A stretch of DNA of 64,000 nt from Burkholderiales bacterium (GTDB lineage: Bacteria > Pseudomonadota > Gammaproteobacteria > Burkholderiales > Burkholderiaceae_C): NCBI GenBank assembly GCA_016213325.1, contig JACRAY010000029.1, forward strand, positions 62,001 through 126,000. The letters run 5' to 3'. The notes below the pieces were generated by a model. The model saw only the letters and a list, made by a program, of their open reading frames with translations, ran no database searches and was not told where the DNA came from. The translations under genes were made by a program, and so were the position numbers. This document shows positions 8,160 through 20,352 of this stretch, in pieces (position 1 is the stretch's first letter; every line of letters starts with the position of its first letter).

Positions 8160-8995
8160 CGAAACCCGAAGACATCGTGCGCGACGAAAAGGCGCAGCTG
8201 GACTTCAGCCGCACCATGAGCTACGGCGACTACCTGCAGCTCGACACCATCCTGTCCGCGCAGAAGCCGCTGTCGCCCGCGCCCGACGAGCTGCTGTTCA
8301 TCATCCAGCACCAGACCAGCGAGCTGTGGATGAAGCTGATGCTGCACGAGCTGTCCGGCGCCATCACCGCCATCGCGCACGACCAGCTTCCGCCCGCCTT
8401 CAAGATGCTGGCGCGCGTCTCGCGCATCCTCGAGCAACTGGTGCACGCCTGGGACGTGCTGGCCACCATGACGCCGCCCGAGTACAGCAGGATCCGCCCC
8501 TACCTCGGGCAGTCCAGCGGTTTCCAGAGCTGGCAGTACCGCTGCGTGGAGTTTCGCCTGGGCAACAAGAACGCCGCGATGCTCAAGCCGCACGAGCACA
8601 GCGCGGAAAGGCTGGCGCAAGTACAGGACGCCTACCGGTCGCCTTCGCTGTACGACGAGGCGCTGCGGCTGCTGGCGCGCCGCGGGCTGCCGGTGCCGGC
8701 CAGCCACACGGCGCGCGACTGGACCCAGCCCTACGTCGAAGATGCGCAGGTGGAGCAGGCGTGGCTCACCGTCTACCGTGACCCCGAGAACCACTGGGAC
8801 CTGTACCAACTGGGCGAGGAACTGACCGACCTGGAGGATGCCTTCCGGCTGTGGCGCTTCCGGCACGTGACGACCGTGGAACGCATCATCGGTTTCAAGC
8901 GCGGCACCGGCGGCACCGGCGGCGTCTCGTACCTGCGCAAGATGCTGGACGTGGTGCTGTTCCCCGAAATCTGGCGGCTGCGCACCGACCTCTAA
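8156..8995 (+). CDS. kynA: Tryptophan 2,3-dioxygenase
   Basis: Heme dioxygenase of 279 residues that opens the indole ring of tryptophan to N-formylkynurenine. Characteristic segments are SYGDYLQLD (22-30), [19 protein letters not shown] (49-65), the [17 protein letters not shown] stretch and [20 protein letters not shown] with the heme-ligand His237. The start overlaps the kynU stop (ATGA). The stop overlaps by 4 bases that of the convergent FAD monooxygenase gene. Length is typical for bacterial enzymes. Confidence 0.96.
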   Translation: MTKPEDIVRDEKAQLDFSRTMSYGDYLQLDTILSAQKPLSPAPDELLFIIQHQTSELWMKLMLHELSGAITAIAHDQLPPAFKMLARVSRILEQLVHAWDVLATMTPPEYSRIRPYLGQSSGFQSWQYRCVEFRLGNKNAAMLKPHEHSAERLAQVQDAYRSPSLYDEALRLLARRGLPVPASHTARDWTQPYVEDAQVEQAWLTVYRDPENHWDLYQLGEELTDLEDAFRLWRFRHVTTVERIIGFKRGTGGTGGVSYLRKMLDVVLFPEIWRLRTDL

Positions 8996-10179
8996 CGGCC
9001 GCCGTAGAGCCAGGGCAAATCGAGCAGGCGTTCGCCCAGCAGGCGCATCGCCGTGTCGCGGCCCCAGCGCAGCGCACCCGTTGCATGGAAGATCGTGCCG
9101 TTGCGGCGCGAGCGCCGCTGCACCCGGGCACAGCGCTCCCACCGGTTGAGTGCATAGCGTTGCAAGGCAGCGGGCAGGTCCGTCACGCCCTCGGTTACCG
9201 AAGCCAGCACGCATTGCAGCTCGCGCGCATCTTCCAGCGCCATGCCTGCGCCCTGCGCCAGGTAGGGCAGCATCGGGTGGGCCGCGTCGCCCAGCAGGGC
9301 GATGCGGCCAGCCGCCATGGCCGATGCGCCGTGCACCGGCGCGCGGTCGTGCAGCGCCCACATGCGCCATTCGGGCACGGCCGCCGCCACATCGCGCAGC
9401 GGCGTGCACGCACCGGCCAGCGCGGCATCCACCTCGGCGGCCAGGCCTTCGTGGTCCCAGCCGCGCGCATCCAGCGGCACCTTGCCTTCGACCACGCAGA
9501 CGACATTCAGCCACGTGCCGCCGCGCACCGGGTACGCCACGACGTGCAGGGCCGGCCCGAGCCAAGCCGTGACGACGCTCTCGCGCAGGGCCGCTGGCGC
9601 CGCGGCCAACCGCAGCAGCCCGCGGTAAGCGATGTGGCCGGTGGGGCGCGGGGCCTCGTCGGCCGGCAGCACGTACTCGCGCACGCGGCTCCACAAGCCG
9701 TCGGCGCCCACCAGGGCGTCGCCGGCCACTTCGGAGCCCGCGGACGTCTTCACGGCCACCCCCGACGCGTCCTGCCGCGCCGCGAGAACCCGCGTCACAG
9801 TGTCCAATGGGGTGCCATCCGCGCGCACGCGCAACAGCAGCGACCGCTGCAGGTCGGCGCGATGCACCGTCACGTAGGGCGCGCCATAGCGCTCCTCGAA
9901 GTTCCGGCCGAGCCGCAACGCGCCGAGTTCCTCGCCGCTCAGCGCATCGCGCACGGCCAGCCGCTCGGGCCGCACGAACAGCTCGCCCGCAGCGCCATCC
10001 AGCAAGGCCCATTCGCGCAGGATGGCGGTGGTGTTGGGCCCCAGCTGGATGCCCGCACCGACCTCGGAGAAGCCCTGGGCCTGCTCCAGCACGCGGGCTT
10101 CGAAACCGGCGGCGCGCGCACCCAGCGCGGCCGCCAGGCCGCCTATGCCTCCGCCGACGATCAGCACCTGTCTTGTCAT
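8992..10179 (-). CDS. FAD-dependent aromatic monooxygenase
   Basis: Class A flavoprotein hydroxylase of 395 residues (UbiH/salicylate hydroxylase-like family). It has the N-terminal dinucleotide fold [20 protein letters not shown], a central [14 protein letters not shown] (DG motif, NADPH/FAD contact) and the FAD ribityl motif [20 protein letters not shown]. Substrate cannot be read from sequence; candidates are hydroxybenzoate-type aromatics. It converges on kynA with a 4-base overlap, so a link with anthranilate or kynurenine breakdown is possible but not shown. The ATG at 10179 is chosen; another in-frame ATG lies at 10188. Confidence 0.85.
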   Translation of the reverse strand: MTRQVLIVGGGIGGLAAALGARAAGFEARVLEQAQGFSEVGAGIQLGPNTTAILREWALLDGAAGELFVRPERLAVRDALSGEELGALRLGRNFEERYGAPYVTVHRADLQRSLLLRVRADGTPLDTVTRVLAARQDASGVAVKTSAGSEVAGDALVGADGLWSRVREYVLPADEAPRPTGHIAYRGLLRLAAAPAALRESVVTAWLGPALHVVAYPVRGGTWLNVVCVVEGKVPLDARGWDHEGLAAEVDAALAGACTPLRDVAAAVPEWRMWALHDRAPVHGASAMAAGRIALLGDAAHPMLPYLAQGAGMALEDARELQCVLASVTEGVTDLPAALQRYALNRWERCARVQRRSRRNGTIFHATGALRWGRDTAMRLLGERLLDLPWLYGGR

Positions 10180-10251
10180 GCGCGGCATTGTGCATTGCCG
10201 CTCGCGCACGGCACCTGACAATGCGCAATCACACGAACGGGGGTTGCCGGC

Positions 10252-11487
10252 TCATGCTTCCGGCTGGGGACTGAGCCCGATCCCATCCTCGACACGGGCC
10301 GGGCCTTCGGCAGGTCCCAGCACCGCGGCTTCGATGCCGCCGCGCTTGCCCTTGGCCTGCACGTGCCGGGTGTGCGTCGCCGGCGTGCCGGCGGCCGAGC
10401 AGGCCTGCACCGATGCCAGCAGCTCGCCGCCACCGGCGGCATCGCACAGGCGCTGCGCCGTGTTCACCGTGTCCCCGATGAAGTCGAAACCGCGGCTCGA
10501 CTCGCCACCGAGCACGCCCTGCACCAGCGCGCCGTAGTGCACGCCGCAGCCCACTTCGAGCTGGTCACCCAGGCAGGACCGGGCGGCGCCCAGCATCGCC
10601 CGCGCGGCCTGCAGCGCATGGGCCGGGTCGGCAAAGACCGCCATCACCTCGTCGGCCGTGAATTTCATCCTGAGCGGCCGGTACGGCGCCGCGGCCTGCT
10701 CGGCGGCGTGGTAGTAGCCATTGAGCATGTCCACCACGTCTTCCGGCGACTGGCGCTCGCTCCAGGCTGTGAAGCCGCGGATGTCCATGAACAGCACGGC
10801 CCGCTCGGCCCGCTGCAGCGCCAGCACGCCCTCGTCGGCAATGGCGCGGTCCAGCATCGCACCGCCCAGCGCCCATTGCGAGTACTGGCGCAGCCGTGCC
10901 GTCAGCGAGGCGATGGTGGCGATCGAGCGGCGCAGGTTCAGGTCGGCCAGGCCCAGCAGCACACCCAGCAGCAGCAACACCGTCGCCAGGAATGCATGGG
11001 CGCGATCGGCCATGAACGAGTCGAGCGAGGGGCCGGTGCCCTGCAGGTTCGCTTCGAACAGCGCGTACATCACCAGCGGGACCGACGAGCGCAGCACGTT
11101 CTCCGCCATCACCACCGGCGCCCGCGCGGGCAGGGACTGCACCACGCCGAAGGCCAGGGCGAAGCCCCAGTAGGCGAGGTGGTGCCACTGGCTGAAGAAA
11201 CCCGTGCCCTCCAGCGCCACTTCGACCACCGAATAGAGCAGCGGGCCGACCAGGTTGGACAGGAAGGGCATCGGCCGGCCCCGGGCTTCCAGCAGCACGG
11301 CCGCCCACGCCTGCGCCGCGCCCGCGGCCACCAGCAGGTAAGGGTCGGGCTCGCGGTAGAAGCCCCAGTGCGACAGCAGGGCCTCGAGGATCAGCAGCAC
11401 CAGCGGGACGTGGCCGCTATGGGTGAAGAAGTGGCGGCCGGCCTGCGCGGCCAGGCCCTGGATGGGCAGCGTGGCAGTTGTCACCAC
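10252..11487 (-). CDS. Membrane-bound class III adenylate/guanylate cyclase
   Basis: N-terminal half with about six hydrophobic segments (roughly residues 25-185), then a class III cyclase domain from about 215. Metal-binding Asp residues are visible in VLFMDIRGFTAWSE and MKFTADEVMAVFADP. The adenine-contacting Lys (MKFT) and Asp (GFDFIGD) and the transition-state Asn and Arg (TVNTAQRL) are present, so the enzyme should be active, probably on ATP. The start is uncertain: a GTG at 11487 is chosen, and an in-frame TTG at 11532 would extend it to 426 residues. It lies just downstream of acnA on the same strand, possibly by read-through. Confidence 0.83.
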   Translation of the reverse strand: MVTTATLPIQGLAAQAGRHFFTHSGHVPLVLLILEALLSHWGFYREPDPYLLVAAGAAQAWAAVLLEARGRPMPFLSNLVGPLLYSVVEVALEGTGFFSQWHHLAYWGFALAFGVVQSLPARAPVVMAENVLRSSVPLVMYALFEANLQGTGPSLDSFMADRAHAFLATVLLLLGVLLGLADLNLRRSIATIASLTARLRQYSQWALGGAMLDRAIADEGVLALQRAERAVLFMDIRGFTAWSERQSPEDVVDMLNGYYHAAEQAAAPYRPLRMKFTADEVMAVFADPAHALQAARAMLGAARSCLGDQLEVGCGVHYGALVQGVLGGESSRGFDFIGDTVNTAQRLCDAAGGGELLASVQACSAAGTPATHTRHVQAKGKRGGIEAAVLGPAEGPARVEDGIGLSPQPEA

Positions 11488-11544
11488 CCCAGTCTGGCCG
11501 GCTTCGCGCCACGGCGCGTTGCCGTGGATCAAGCCCCGCGCGCT

Positions 11545-14403
<2,859 letters not shown>

Positions 14404-14446
14404 GGCGGGCCTCTTGTCGGTTTGGGCCCATTTTGCAGCCAGACCA

Positions 14447-15076
14447 TCAAGCGTGTGTGAGGGCGCCCGAAGGTAACAGTTGCATGAGGGTTCCCATGCG
14501 GCACAGGAGCCCGACCAGGTCCGCCTGCCGCCGCACGCCGACCTTGGCCAGAATGCGGCGCAGGTGTGTGCGCGTCGTGGCAGGGCTTGTGCCGGCCGAG
14601 TGCGCAATCCCCTTCACCGTGTGGCCCGAGGCAAGTGCAGCTGCCACGCGGGACTCCGCTGCCGTCAATCCGAAGCACTCCCCCAGTATCAGCGGCTCGG
14701 GCGCTTCCGGTGCGGAGAAGCTGCAGACAGTCACGAGCACCAGCCCGCCGGCGCCGGCCTGCCGGTCGCCTTCCACCAGCAGCAGTTCGCGTTCAGTGGA
14801 GGGCCTGACGGCCAGGCGCCGGCCGGTGGTATCGCCGAGCGACAGCCGGCGGACAGCCTGCTGCAGTTGCTGGTGCGCCAGCCTGCCTGCCAATGCAAGG
14901 TGGGATCCCCGCAGCAGGATCCACGCGCCTTCCGTGCACAAGCATCGGGCGGGCTGCGTGGCATAGTGCACATGAAGGTTCGCATCGACCAGGAAGATCG
15001 GCAGGCACAAGCGGCGCAGCAGCGCCCTCTCCCAGTCGTCCTCGGCGCGTGAAGGGGTGTCCACTCTCAGCTCCAT
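14447..15076 (-). CDS. LuxR-type helix-turn-helix regulator
   Basis: Protein of 209 residues with a C-terminal LuxR/NarL-type DNA-binding domain (about 137-200: [20 protein letters not shown], then [22 protein letters not shown]). The first 130 residues contain [16 protein letters not shown], a pattern like a PAS-type sensor, but no receiver domain with a phosphorylatable Asp. The gene start overlaps the DUF2917 gene by 10 bases, so the two are one transcription unit. Target genes and ligand are unknown. Confidence 0.8.
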   Translation of the reverse strand: MELRVDTPSRAEDDWERALLRRLCLPIFLVDANLHVHYATQPARCLCTEGAWILLRGSHLALAGRLAHQQLQQAVRRLSLGDTTGRRLAVRPSTERELLLVEGDRQAGAGGLVLVTVCSFSAPEAPEPLILGECFGLTAAESRVAAALASGHTVKGIAHSAGTSPATTRTHLRRILAKVGVRRQADLVGLLCRMGTLMQLLPSGALTHA

Positions 15077-15303
15077 GCCACTTCGGAGGGCTCGAGGGCG
15101 TACACCACCATGTCGTTCCCCAAGGCACCGACGCAGCTCTCGCCAGGGGCCAGCACGGTTTCCTGCGGGTCATTGTCGTGTGTGATCCAGAGGCATCCGC
15201 GCACGCAGGTCACACGGCGCCCCGCGGAGCTGCGCACGCGAACCATGTTGCGGTGTGCAAGGAAATCGGGGCCGGGGTGGCGAGCCGTGTCGATGGTCTG
15301 CAT
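15067..15303 (-). CDS. DUF2917 domain protein
   Basis: Small protein of 78 residues of the DUF2917 family, common in Burkholderiales. Recognised from the core CVRGCLWITHDNDPQETVLA and PGESCVGALG, which suggest a small beta-rich (cupin-like) fold. Function is not known. It has an AGGAGA ribosome binding site and overlaps the downstream LuxR-type gene by 10 bases. A Crp/Fnr-geometry dyad (15379-15394) lies 76 bases upstream. Confidence 0.75.
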   Translation of the reverse strand: MQTIDTARHPGPDFLAHRNMVRVRSSAGRRVTCVRGCLWITHDNDPQETVLAPGESCVGALGNDMVVYALEPSEVAWS

Positions 15304-15378
15304 GTGCCGTCTCCTGAACGTGGCGTCCAGTTTCGGCGGTAGCCAGTCGTCGGCGAAGTCATTGGTGCGACGGTGATT

Positions 15379-15394
15379 CGTCCACTATGGGACG
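15379..15394. promoter_or_regulatory. Crp/Fnr-geometry dyad before the DUF2917-luxR pair
   Basis: CGTCC-ACTATG-GGACG has perfect 5-bp arms with a 6-bp spacer, the geometry of Crp/Fnr operators (5-6-5). It sits between the stop of the Crp/Fnr-type regulator gene and the DUF2917 start. Binding by that regulator is inferred from position and symmetry only. Confidence 0.45.
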
Positions 15395-15396
15395 TT

Positions 15397-16026
15397 TCAC
15401 CAGCGCGGCGGCAAGGGCTTGCGCACGATCACGGCGCGCCGGCCGATGTCGACATACCCGCCTTCCTGCAGGTCCTTGAGCAACCGGTTCACCATGCTCT
15501 TCGAGGCACCGAGCCGGTCTGCGATGTCCTGCTGGCTCACTCCAGCCACGCGCGAACCGTCAGGCCCCGGCGCCGCGTTCTCGGCCAGGAACCGATGCAG
15601 CCGCGAGTACACGCCGGCCAGTGCGATTTCCTGCACGGTCTGCGTGAGCGCGGCCAGCCGGCGCGCCAGCACGCGAATGATCTCCAGTGCGAACGCAGGG
15701 TCGGCCAGTACCAGCGCCTCGACGTCGCGCCGGCCGAGCCGGCAGAGCCGGCATTCAGTGACCGTGCGTACCGATGCCGTCCGTACGGTGCTGGCCAGCA
15801 GCAATTCGCCGAAGCACTCGCCGGCGCGCATGCGGTTCAGTTCGAGCACGCGACCTTGCTCGTCTTCGACGAAGGCAGCGAGCTCGCCGGCGAGTATCCA
15901 GTACATCGACTCTGCCGGCTCGCCCGCCTGCGCGATGATGGTATTCGCCCGGTAGGTGCGAGCCTGTCCTTTCGCCAGCACCGCATCGCGAAACTGCTCC
16001 AGCCAGGCGGCGTCGGCTGCCGTCAT
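15397..16026 (-). CDS. Crp/Fnr family transcription regulator
   Basis: Protein of 209 residues: an N-terminal cyclic-nucleotide-binding-type beta-roll (about 20-130, with GEPAESMYWILAGELAAFVE and MRAGECFGELLLAS) and a C-terminal winged helix (HTH_Crp, about 150-205: VSQQDIADRLGASKSMVNRL). The FGE-LLLAS-TVRTASVR region resembles the cAMP phosphate-binding cassette of Crp (FGELAL-RTASV), so nucleotide binding is plausible. No Cys cluster of the Fnr type is present. Its ATG overlaps the stop of the upstream large cyclase gene by 4 bases, so both are made from one transcript. Confidence 0.87.
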   Translation of the reverse strand: MTAADAAWLEQFRDAVLAKGQARTYRANTIIAQAGEPAESMYWILAGELAAFVEDEQGRVLELNRMRAGECFGELLLASTVRTASVRTVTECRLCRLGRRDVEALVLADPAFALEIIRVLARRLAALTQTVQEIALAGVYSRLHRFLAENAAPGPDGSRVAGVSQQDIADRLGASKSMVNRLLKDLQEGGYVDIGRRAVIVRKPLPPRW

Positions 16027-19000
16027 GCGCACAGGCGCCGCGCCGCGGCCAGGTCGGGGGTGTCGGGCTGGCCTTCGAAGTGCGCTAGCAGGTGCTGCAG
16101 TTGCGCCAGTGCATCGAGGCGGCCGTCCTCGACTTCCAGCCGCGCCAGAGCGAGGGCCGCAGGCAGCTCGAACCCCTTCATGGCGCCTGCTCGCGCAAGC
16201 TCTATCGCCTCGCGGTAATGGGAGGCCGCTTCGGCGCGGTCGCCGGCCGCCCTTGCGATGTCGCCCGCACAACGCGCCTGCACCGGCCGGACGTTGGGCT
16301 CGTGGTATGTGTCCATCCATTCGCGCGCGGCGATCACCGTGTCGCGGGCACGTGCGAGGTCACCCGTGGCTTGCCATGCTTCGGCCAGCATCACGAGGTA
16401 CAGGCCGAGGCGCAACCGGGACCCGCTTACCCTCAGTGCGTCGGTCAGCTTGACCATCCGCTGCAAGGCGGCCGCGTCGGTCCCCATGGTCACCTTGGCC
16501 CAGTCGGAAGCGATGGTCAGCATGCCCGTGGCGAGCCCTGCCTTGCGGCCCAGTTCCACGAACTCGTCGACGGGACCGGGGATCATCTCGGGCATCCGGG
16601 ACTGGAAGTGCAACGTGCTGAACCCGATCAGGCTGACCATTTTCGAAGCGAGGTTGCGGCTGGCGTCGGCAGCCTCCAGCGAGCGGGCCATGGACTCGAA
16701 TGCACGCCGCAGGTCGCCGAGGGCCCAGTGCGAAGCCGCCATGTGGCTCAGGGCACAAGGGTACGGATCGTGGCCGCCGAAACGGGCGATGTGGATACTG
16801 CGGTCACGCGAGTCGTACAACGCCATGCCCTCATCGGCGGCAGCGATGACCTCGTGATGCGAACCCCGCATGATGTTCGAGGTCCAAACGGCATGCCGCG
16901 CCTGCAGCCGGTACACCGGGCGCCCAGAGGCCTCGGCGAGGCGCTGCAGTTCGCGCAGCAGCGGTTCGCTCTCGACCGGCCGGCACTGGTTCTCCAGGCC
17001 ATACCAGGCGGCAAATGCAACGGAGAACAACTCGTCTTCGGTGCCGCAGCGCCGCGCGAGTTCCAGGGCGCGGCGGGACAGTTCGAGCCCGTGCGGAGCG
17101 CCCACGCCCTTGGACATCATGAGTAGTGGACCGAGCTTCAGCAACAGGTCGAGTTCGGTCCGCTCGCGTGCTTCGTCGGCCGGCAAGCCGCGCACGATGG
17201 CGAGCGCCTGCTCGAAGTGGTGCACGGCTTCGCCCGCCGCTCCACGAGCACTGGCCTGGTCGCCCGCACTCTCCCATGCAGCGAGGGCCTCTGTGGAGCG
17301 CCCGGCGGCGGTCAGGTGGACGGCCACGGTGACCGCCTCCACCTCGGAGGCCGAGCCCCGCGCGAGCAGGTGGTCCGCCAGTTGCCCGTGCAGTTCCTTG
17401 CGCGTCGCCAACAGGAGCGTGGAGTAGGCGCACTCCTGGATCAGCGCGTGCTTGATGCGCCAGATTCCCTGGTCGCCGTCCGGCTGCACGAGTCCGGCGG
17501 CCGACAGGACGTCCAGCGACATGTCGACCTCGGCCGCATCGAGGCCCAGGCCAGCCACCAGCGTGCGCGCTTCGAACAACCGCCCGACGACCGATGCTAC
17601 CTGCAGCACGCGACGCGCCGGCCCCAGCCTCTCGAGGCGCGCCAGCAGCGAGGCCTGCAGGGTGTCCGGCACGTCAGGCATCTTGCCGCCGCTGGCCAGC
17701 GCTTCCAGGACGGCCGCCGCGATTTCCTCGATGAACAGGGGCACCCCATCGGCCTGCTGCAGGATGCGCTCGCGCAATGCGCGCGGGAGCGCCGTACCTG
17801 ACGCGAGGCGTTCCAGCAGGATGAGGGAATCCGCACTGTCGAGGCGCTCGAGGGTCACCCTTTCGGCCGCCCGCACCGGGTGTTCACTCATGCCGCCCGG
17901 CCGTGTCGTGAAGACGAGCAGCAGCGGGGCCTGCCTGCAGGCAGCAGCCACTTTTTGCAGCCACTCGGCCGACGACGGGTCGATCCAGTGCGTGTCCTCC
18001 AGCACCAGCAGCAGCGGCTGGGCGGCCGCCCGCCCGGTGAACTCGTCGACGAGCCGCTGCCGCAAGCCCCCGCGGCTGCTGCCCCCGGAACTTGCGAGGC
18101 GCGACACGATGTCGCGCAGCACGTAATACTCGGAACCGGTGTGGTGCGGCGAGCACTGCAAGACGCAACATTGCCCGCCGTGTGCCTGGGCAAACTGCGC
18201 CAGTTCGGCGCACAGGCGCGATTTGCCGATGCCGGCCTCAGCCACGAGTTCGACCACACGACCTGCGCCGGATGCCGATGCCAGCCACGCCTGGCGCAGT
18301 TGCGCCAACTGGTCGTCGCGGCCGACGAACTGCGCGCGCGGCCCGCTGCGGGCATCGAAGCGCGACGCATCTTGCCGCACGGCGCGGACGCGCCAGGCTC
18401 GCATGCCCGGGGGAAAGCCCTTCAGCACGAGGCCTTCGGCGGCTTCGGTATCGAAGCGGCTTCCGGTGAGCCGGCGTGTCACCTCGTCGATAACGACTTC
18501 GCCCGTTTCCGCTATGCCCTGCAGGCGTGCGGCCAGGTTCGGCGTCTCACCGAAAGCGGCTGTGCCACCGACCAGCTCGGCAGCTGTCACGTCGCCCAGG
18601 ACCACAAGACCGGTGGCGACTGCGGCGCGCGCAGCGAGCGGCTCCCCGCGCCTGCCCGACAGGCCCGGCACCGCGCCCAAGGCGTCCGTTGCAGCACGCA
18701 CGGCTCGCTCCGGGTCGTCTTCGTGGGCGAGGGGATAGCCGAAATAGGCGAGGATGCCGTCGCCGAGGTACTGGGCGACTGATCCGCCGAATCGCACGAC
18801 TGCGTCGGCGGTGAGCGACTGGAAGCGCCGGACGAGCGACTGCAACTGCTCCGGGTCCAGATCGCGGCTGAGCGCGGTGTATCCCACCAAGTCGATGAAC
18901 AGCACACTCAGCAGGCGCCGCTCGGATGGCAAGTGCGGCGTGGCGCTGGCCTTCCCGCGAAGACAACGGGCCAGCCGCTTGCGGTCGCCGAGTGCAACGC

Positions 19001-19121
19001 CGAGCCCCGCCAGGTCCCGCTCATCGAGGTCGGCGAGGATGTCGAGGTCGACACTAGCCTCGCGCAGCAGCGGCTCGAGGTGTTCGAGACCGCATTCCCA
19101 GAGAAAATCGCGCAGCGCCAT
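16023..19121 (-). CDS. SAM-cyclase-ATPase-TPR signalling protein
   Basis: Large multidomain protein of 1032 residues. Order: SAM domain (1-55, FLWECGLEHLEPLLREASVD), class III cyclase domain (about 65-235, VLFIDLVGYTALSRDL and YLGDGILAYFGYP), AAA/NACHT-like ATPase (from about 270; FVGRDDQL, Walker A-like AEAGIGKSRL, Walker B-like LLLVLEDTHWIDPSS), then a long helical TPR-type region to the end. Both metal Asp residues and the Asn/Arg of PNLAARL are present, but the adenine-contact Lys is Gln (VAQYLGD) and the matching Asp is Ala, so activity or substrate may differ. The ATG at 19121 is preferred to a TTG at 19157. Translationally coupled to a Crp/Fnr regulator. Confidence 0.85.
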   Translation of the reverse strand: MALRDFLWECGLEHLEPLLREASVDLDILADLDERDLAGLGVALGDRKRLARCLRGKASATPHLPSERRLLSVLFIDLVGYTALSRDLDPEQLQSLVRRFQSLTADAVVRFGGSVAQYLGDGILAYFGYPLAHEDDPERAVRAATDALGAVPGLSGRRGEPLAARAAVATGLVVLGDVTAAELVGGTAAFGETPNLAARLQGIAETGEVVIDEVTRRLTGSRFDTEAAEGLVLKGFPPGMRAWRVRAVRQDASRFDARSGPRAQFVGRDDQLAQLRQAWLASASGAGRVVELVAEAGIGKSRLCAELAQFAQAHGGQCCVLQCSPHHTGSEYYVLRDIVSRLASSGGSSRGGLRQRLVDEFTGRAAAQPLLLVLEDTHWIDPSSAEWLQKVAAACRQAPLLLVFTTRPGGMSEHPVRAAERVTLERLDSADSLILLERLASGTALPRALRERILQQADGVPLFIEEIAAAVLEALASGGKMPDVPDTLQASLLARLERLGPARRVLQVASVVGRLFEARTLVAGLGLDAAEVDMSLDVLSAAGLVQPDGDQGIWRIKHALIQECAYSTLLLATRKELHGQLADHLLARGSASEVEAVTVAVHLTAAGRSTEALAAWESAGDQASARGAAGEAVHHFEQALAIVRGLPADEARERTELDLLLKLGPLLMMSKGVGAPHGLELSRRALELARRCGTEDELFSVAFAAWYGLENQCRPVESEPLLRELQRLAEASGRPVYRLQARHAVWTSNIMRGSHHEVIAAADEGMALYDSRDRSIHIARFGGHDPYPCALSHMAASHWALGDLRRAFESMARSLEAADASRNLASKMVSLIGFSTLHFQSRMPEMIPGPVDEFVELGRKAGLATGMLTIASDWAKVTMGTDAAALQRMVKLTDALRVSGSRLRLGLYLVMLAEAWQATGDLARARDTVIAAREWMDTYHEPNVRPVQARCAGDIARAAGDRAEAASHYREAIELARAGAMKGFELPAALALARLEVEDGRLDALAQLQHLLAHFEGQPDTPDLAAARRLCA

Positions 19122-19170
19122 CCGCGCAAGGCTGACAGCCCGGCATGGGGCCGTCAATCCCTTGATTGGA

Positions 19171-20352
19171 TTACGCAGCCGGCAAGTACCGCACTGCCAG
19201 CACGCCGTGAATGGACTTCAGCTGCGCCAGCACGGCGTCGTCCACGGGGCTGTCCACGTCCACCAGCGTATAGGCCATGTCGCCGCGCGACTTGTTGACC
19301 ATGTTGTGGATGTTCAGCCCTGCCTGCGCGAGGTCGGTAGAGATCTGGCCCAGCATGTTGGGCACGTTGGCATTGGCGATCGCCACGCGCCACTTGGACT
19401 CGCGCGCCATGTTCACGTTGGGGAAGTTGACGGCATTGGCCACGTTGCCGTGCTCCAGGTAGTCGCGCAGCTGGTCAACCACCATCACCGCGCAGTTTTC
19501 CTCGGCCTCGCGGGTCGACGCGCCCAGGTGCGGCAGCGCCACCACCTTCGGGTGGTCGATGATCGCGGGTGACGGGAAGTCGCACACGTACCAGCCGAGC
19601 TGGCCCGCGTCCAGTGCCTGCAGCACGGCAGCGTCGTCGATGATGCCCTCGCGCGAGAAGTTCAGCAGCACGGCGCCGGGCCGCATGAGCTTGAGGTTGT
19701 CGGCGTTGACGAGATGGCGCGTCGCGTCCAGCAGCGGCACGTGGACCGACACGAACTGGGCGGTGCGCAGCACCTCGTTGACGCTGCCGGCCTTCTTCAC
19801 CTGCGACGGCAGGCTCCAGGCGGCGTCGACCGTGATCTCCGGGTCGAACCCCATCACGTTCATGCCGAGCTTGATGGCGGCGTCGGCCACCAGGCAGCCG
19901 ACGCGGCCGAGCCCGATCACGCCGAGTCCCTGGCCCGCCAGCTCGAAGCCGGCGAAAGCCTTCTTGCCGTTCTCGACCGTCTTGTCCAGGTCGGCGCTGG
20001 CGCGGTCCAGGCCTTGCACGAAGCGCTGGGCGGGCGCCAGGTTGCGCGCGGCCATCAGCATGCCGGCCAGCACCAGCTCCTTCACGGCATTGGCGTTGGC
20101 GCCGGGTGCATTGAACACCGGCACGCCCCGCGCGCTCATCGCCTTGACGGGGATGTTGTTGGTGCCGGCACCGGCGCGGCAGATCGCCTGCACGGTGGGC
20201 GCGATGTCCAGCGAGTGCATGTCGGCCGAGCGCACCAGGATGGCGTCGGGCTCGGCGACGTTCTTGCCCACCGAATAGATATCGGCCGGCAGCCGCTCGA
20301 GCCCCTTGCCCGCGATCTCGTTGAGCACCAGCACCTGGAAGCGGCTAGCCAT
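19171..20352 (-). CDS. serA: Phosphoglycerate dehydrogenase
   Basis: NAD-dependent enzyme of 393 residues oxidising 3-phosphoglycerate, the first step of serine synthesis. Rossmann motif [20 protein letters not shown] near 140-160; catalytic Arg, Glu and His lie in [10 protein letters not shown] and [18 protein letters not shown]-terminal ACT domain (from about 320, [20 protein letters not shown]) implies allosteric control, possibly by serine. The start overlaps the serC stop by 8 bases, forming a serC-serA operon. Confidence 0.94.
   Translation of the reverse strand: MASRFQVLVLNEIAGKGLERLPADIYSVGKNVAEPDAILVRSADMHSLDIAPTVQAICRAGAGTNNIPVKAMSARGVPVFNAPGANANAVKELVLAGMLMAARNLAPAQRFVQGLDRASADLDKTVENGKKAFAGFELAGQGLGVIGLGRVGCLVADAAIKLGMNVMGFDPEITVDAAWSLPSQVKKAGSVNEVLRTAQFVSVHVPLLDATRHLVNADNLKLMRPGAVLLNFSREGIIDDAAVLQALDAGQLGWYVCDFPSPAIIDHPKVVALPHLGASTREAEENCAVMVVDQLRDYLEHGNVANAVNFPNVNMARESKWRVAIANANVPNMLGQISTDLAQAGLNIHNMVNKSRGDMAYTLVDVDSPVDDAVLAQLKSIHGVLAVRYLPAA

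Noticed and set aside
14404..14607. Upstream extension of acnA
   Set aside because: Residues before [12 protein letters not shown] have no AcnA similarity and are Arg/Cys-rich, like shadow sequence of the LuxR-type gene.
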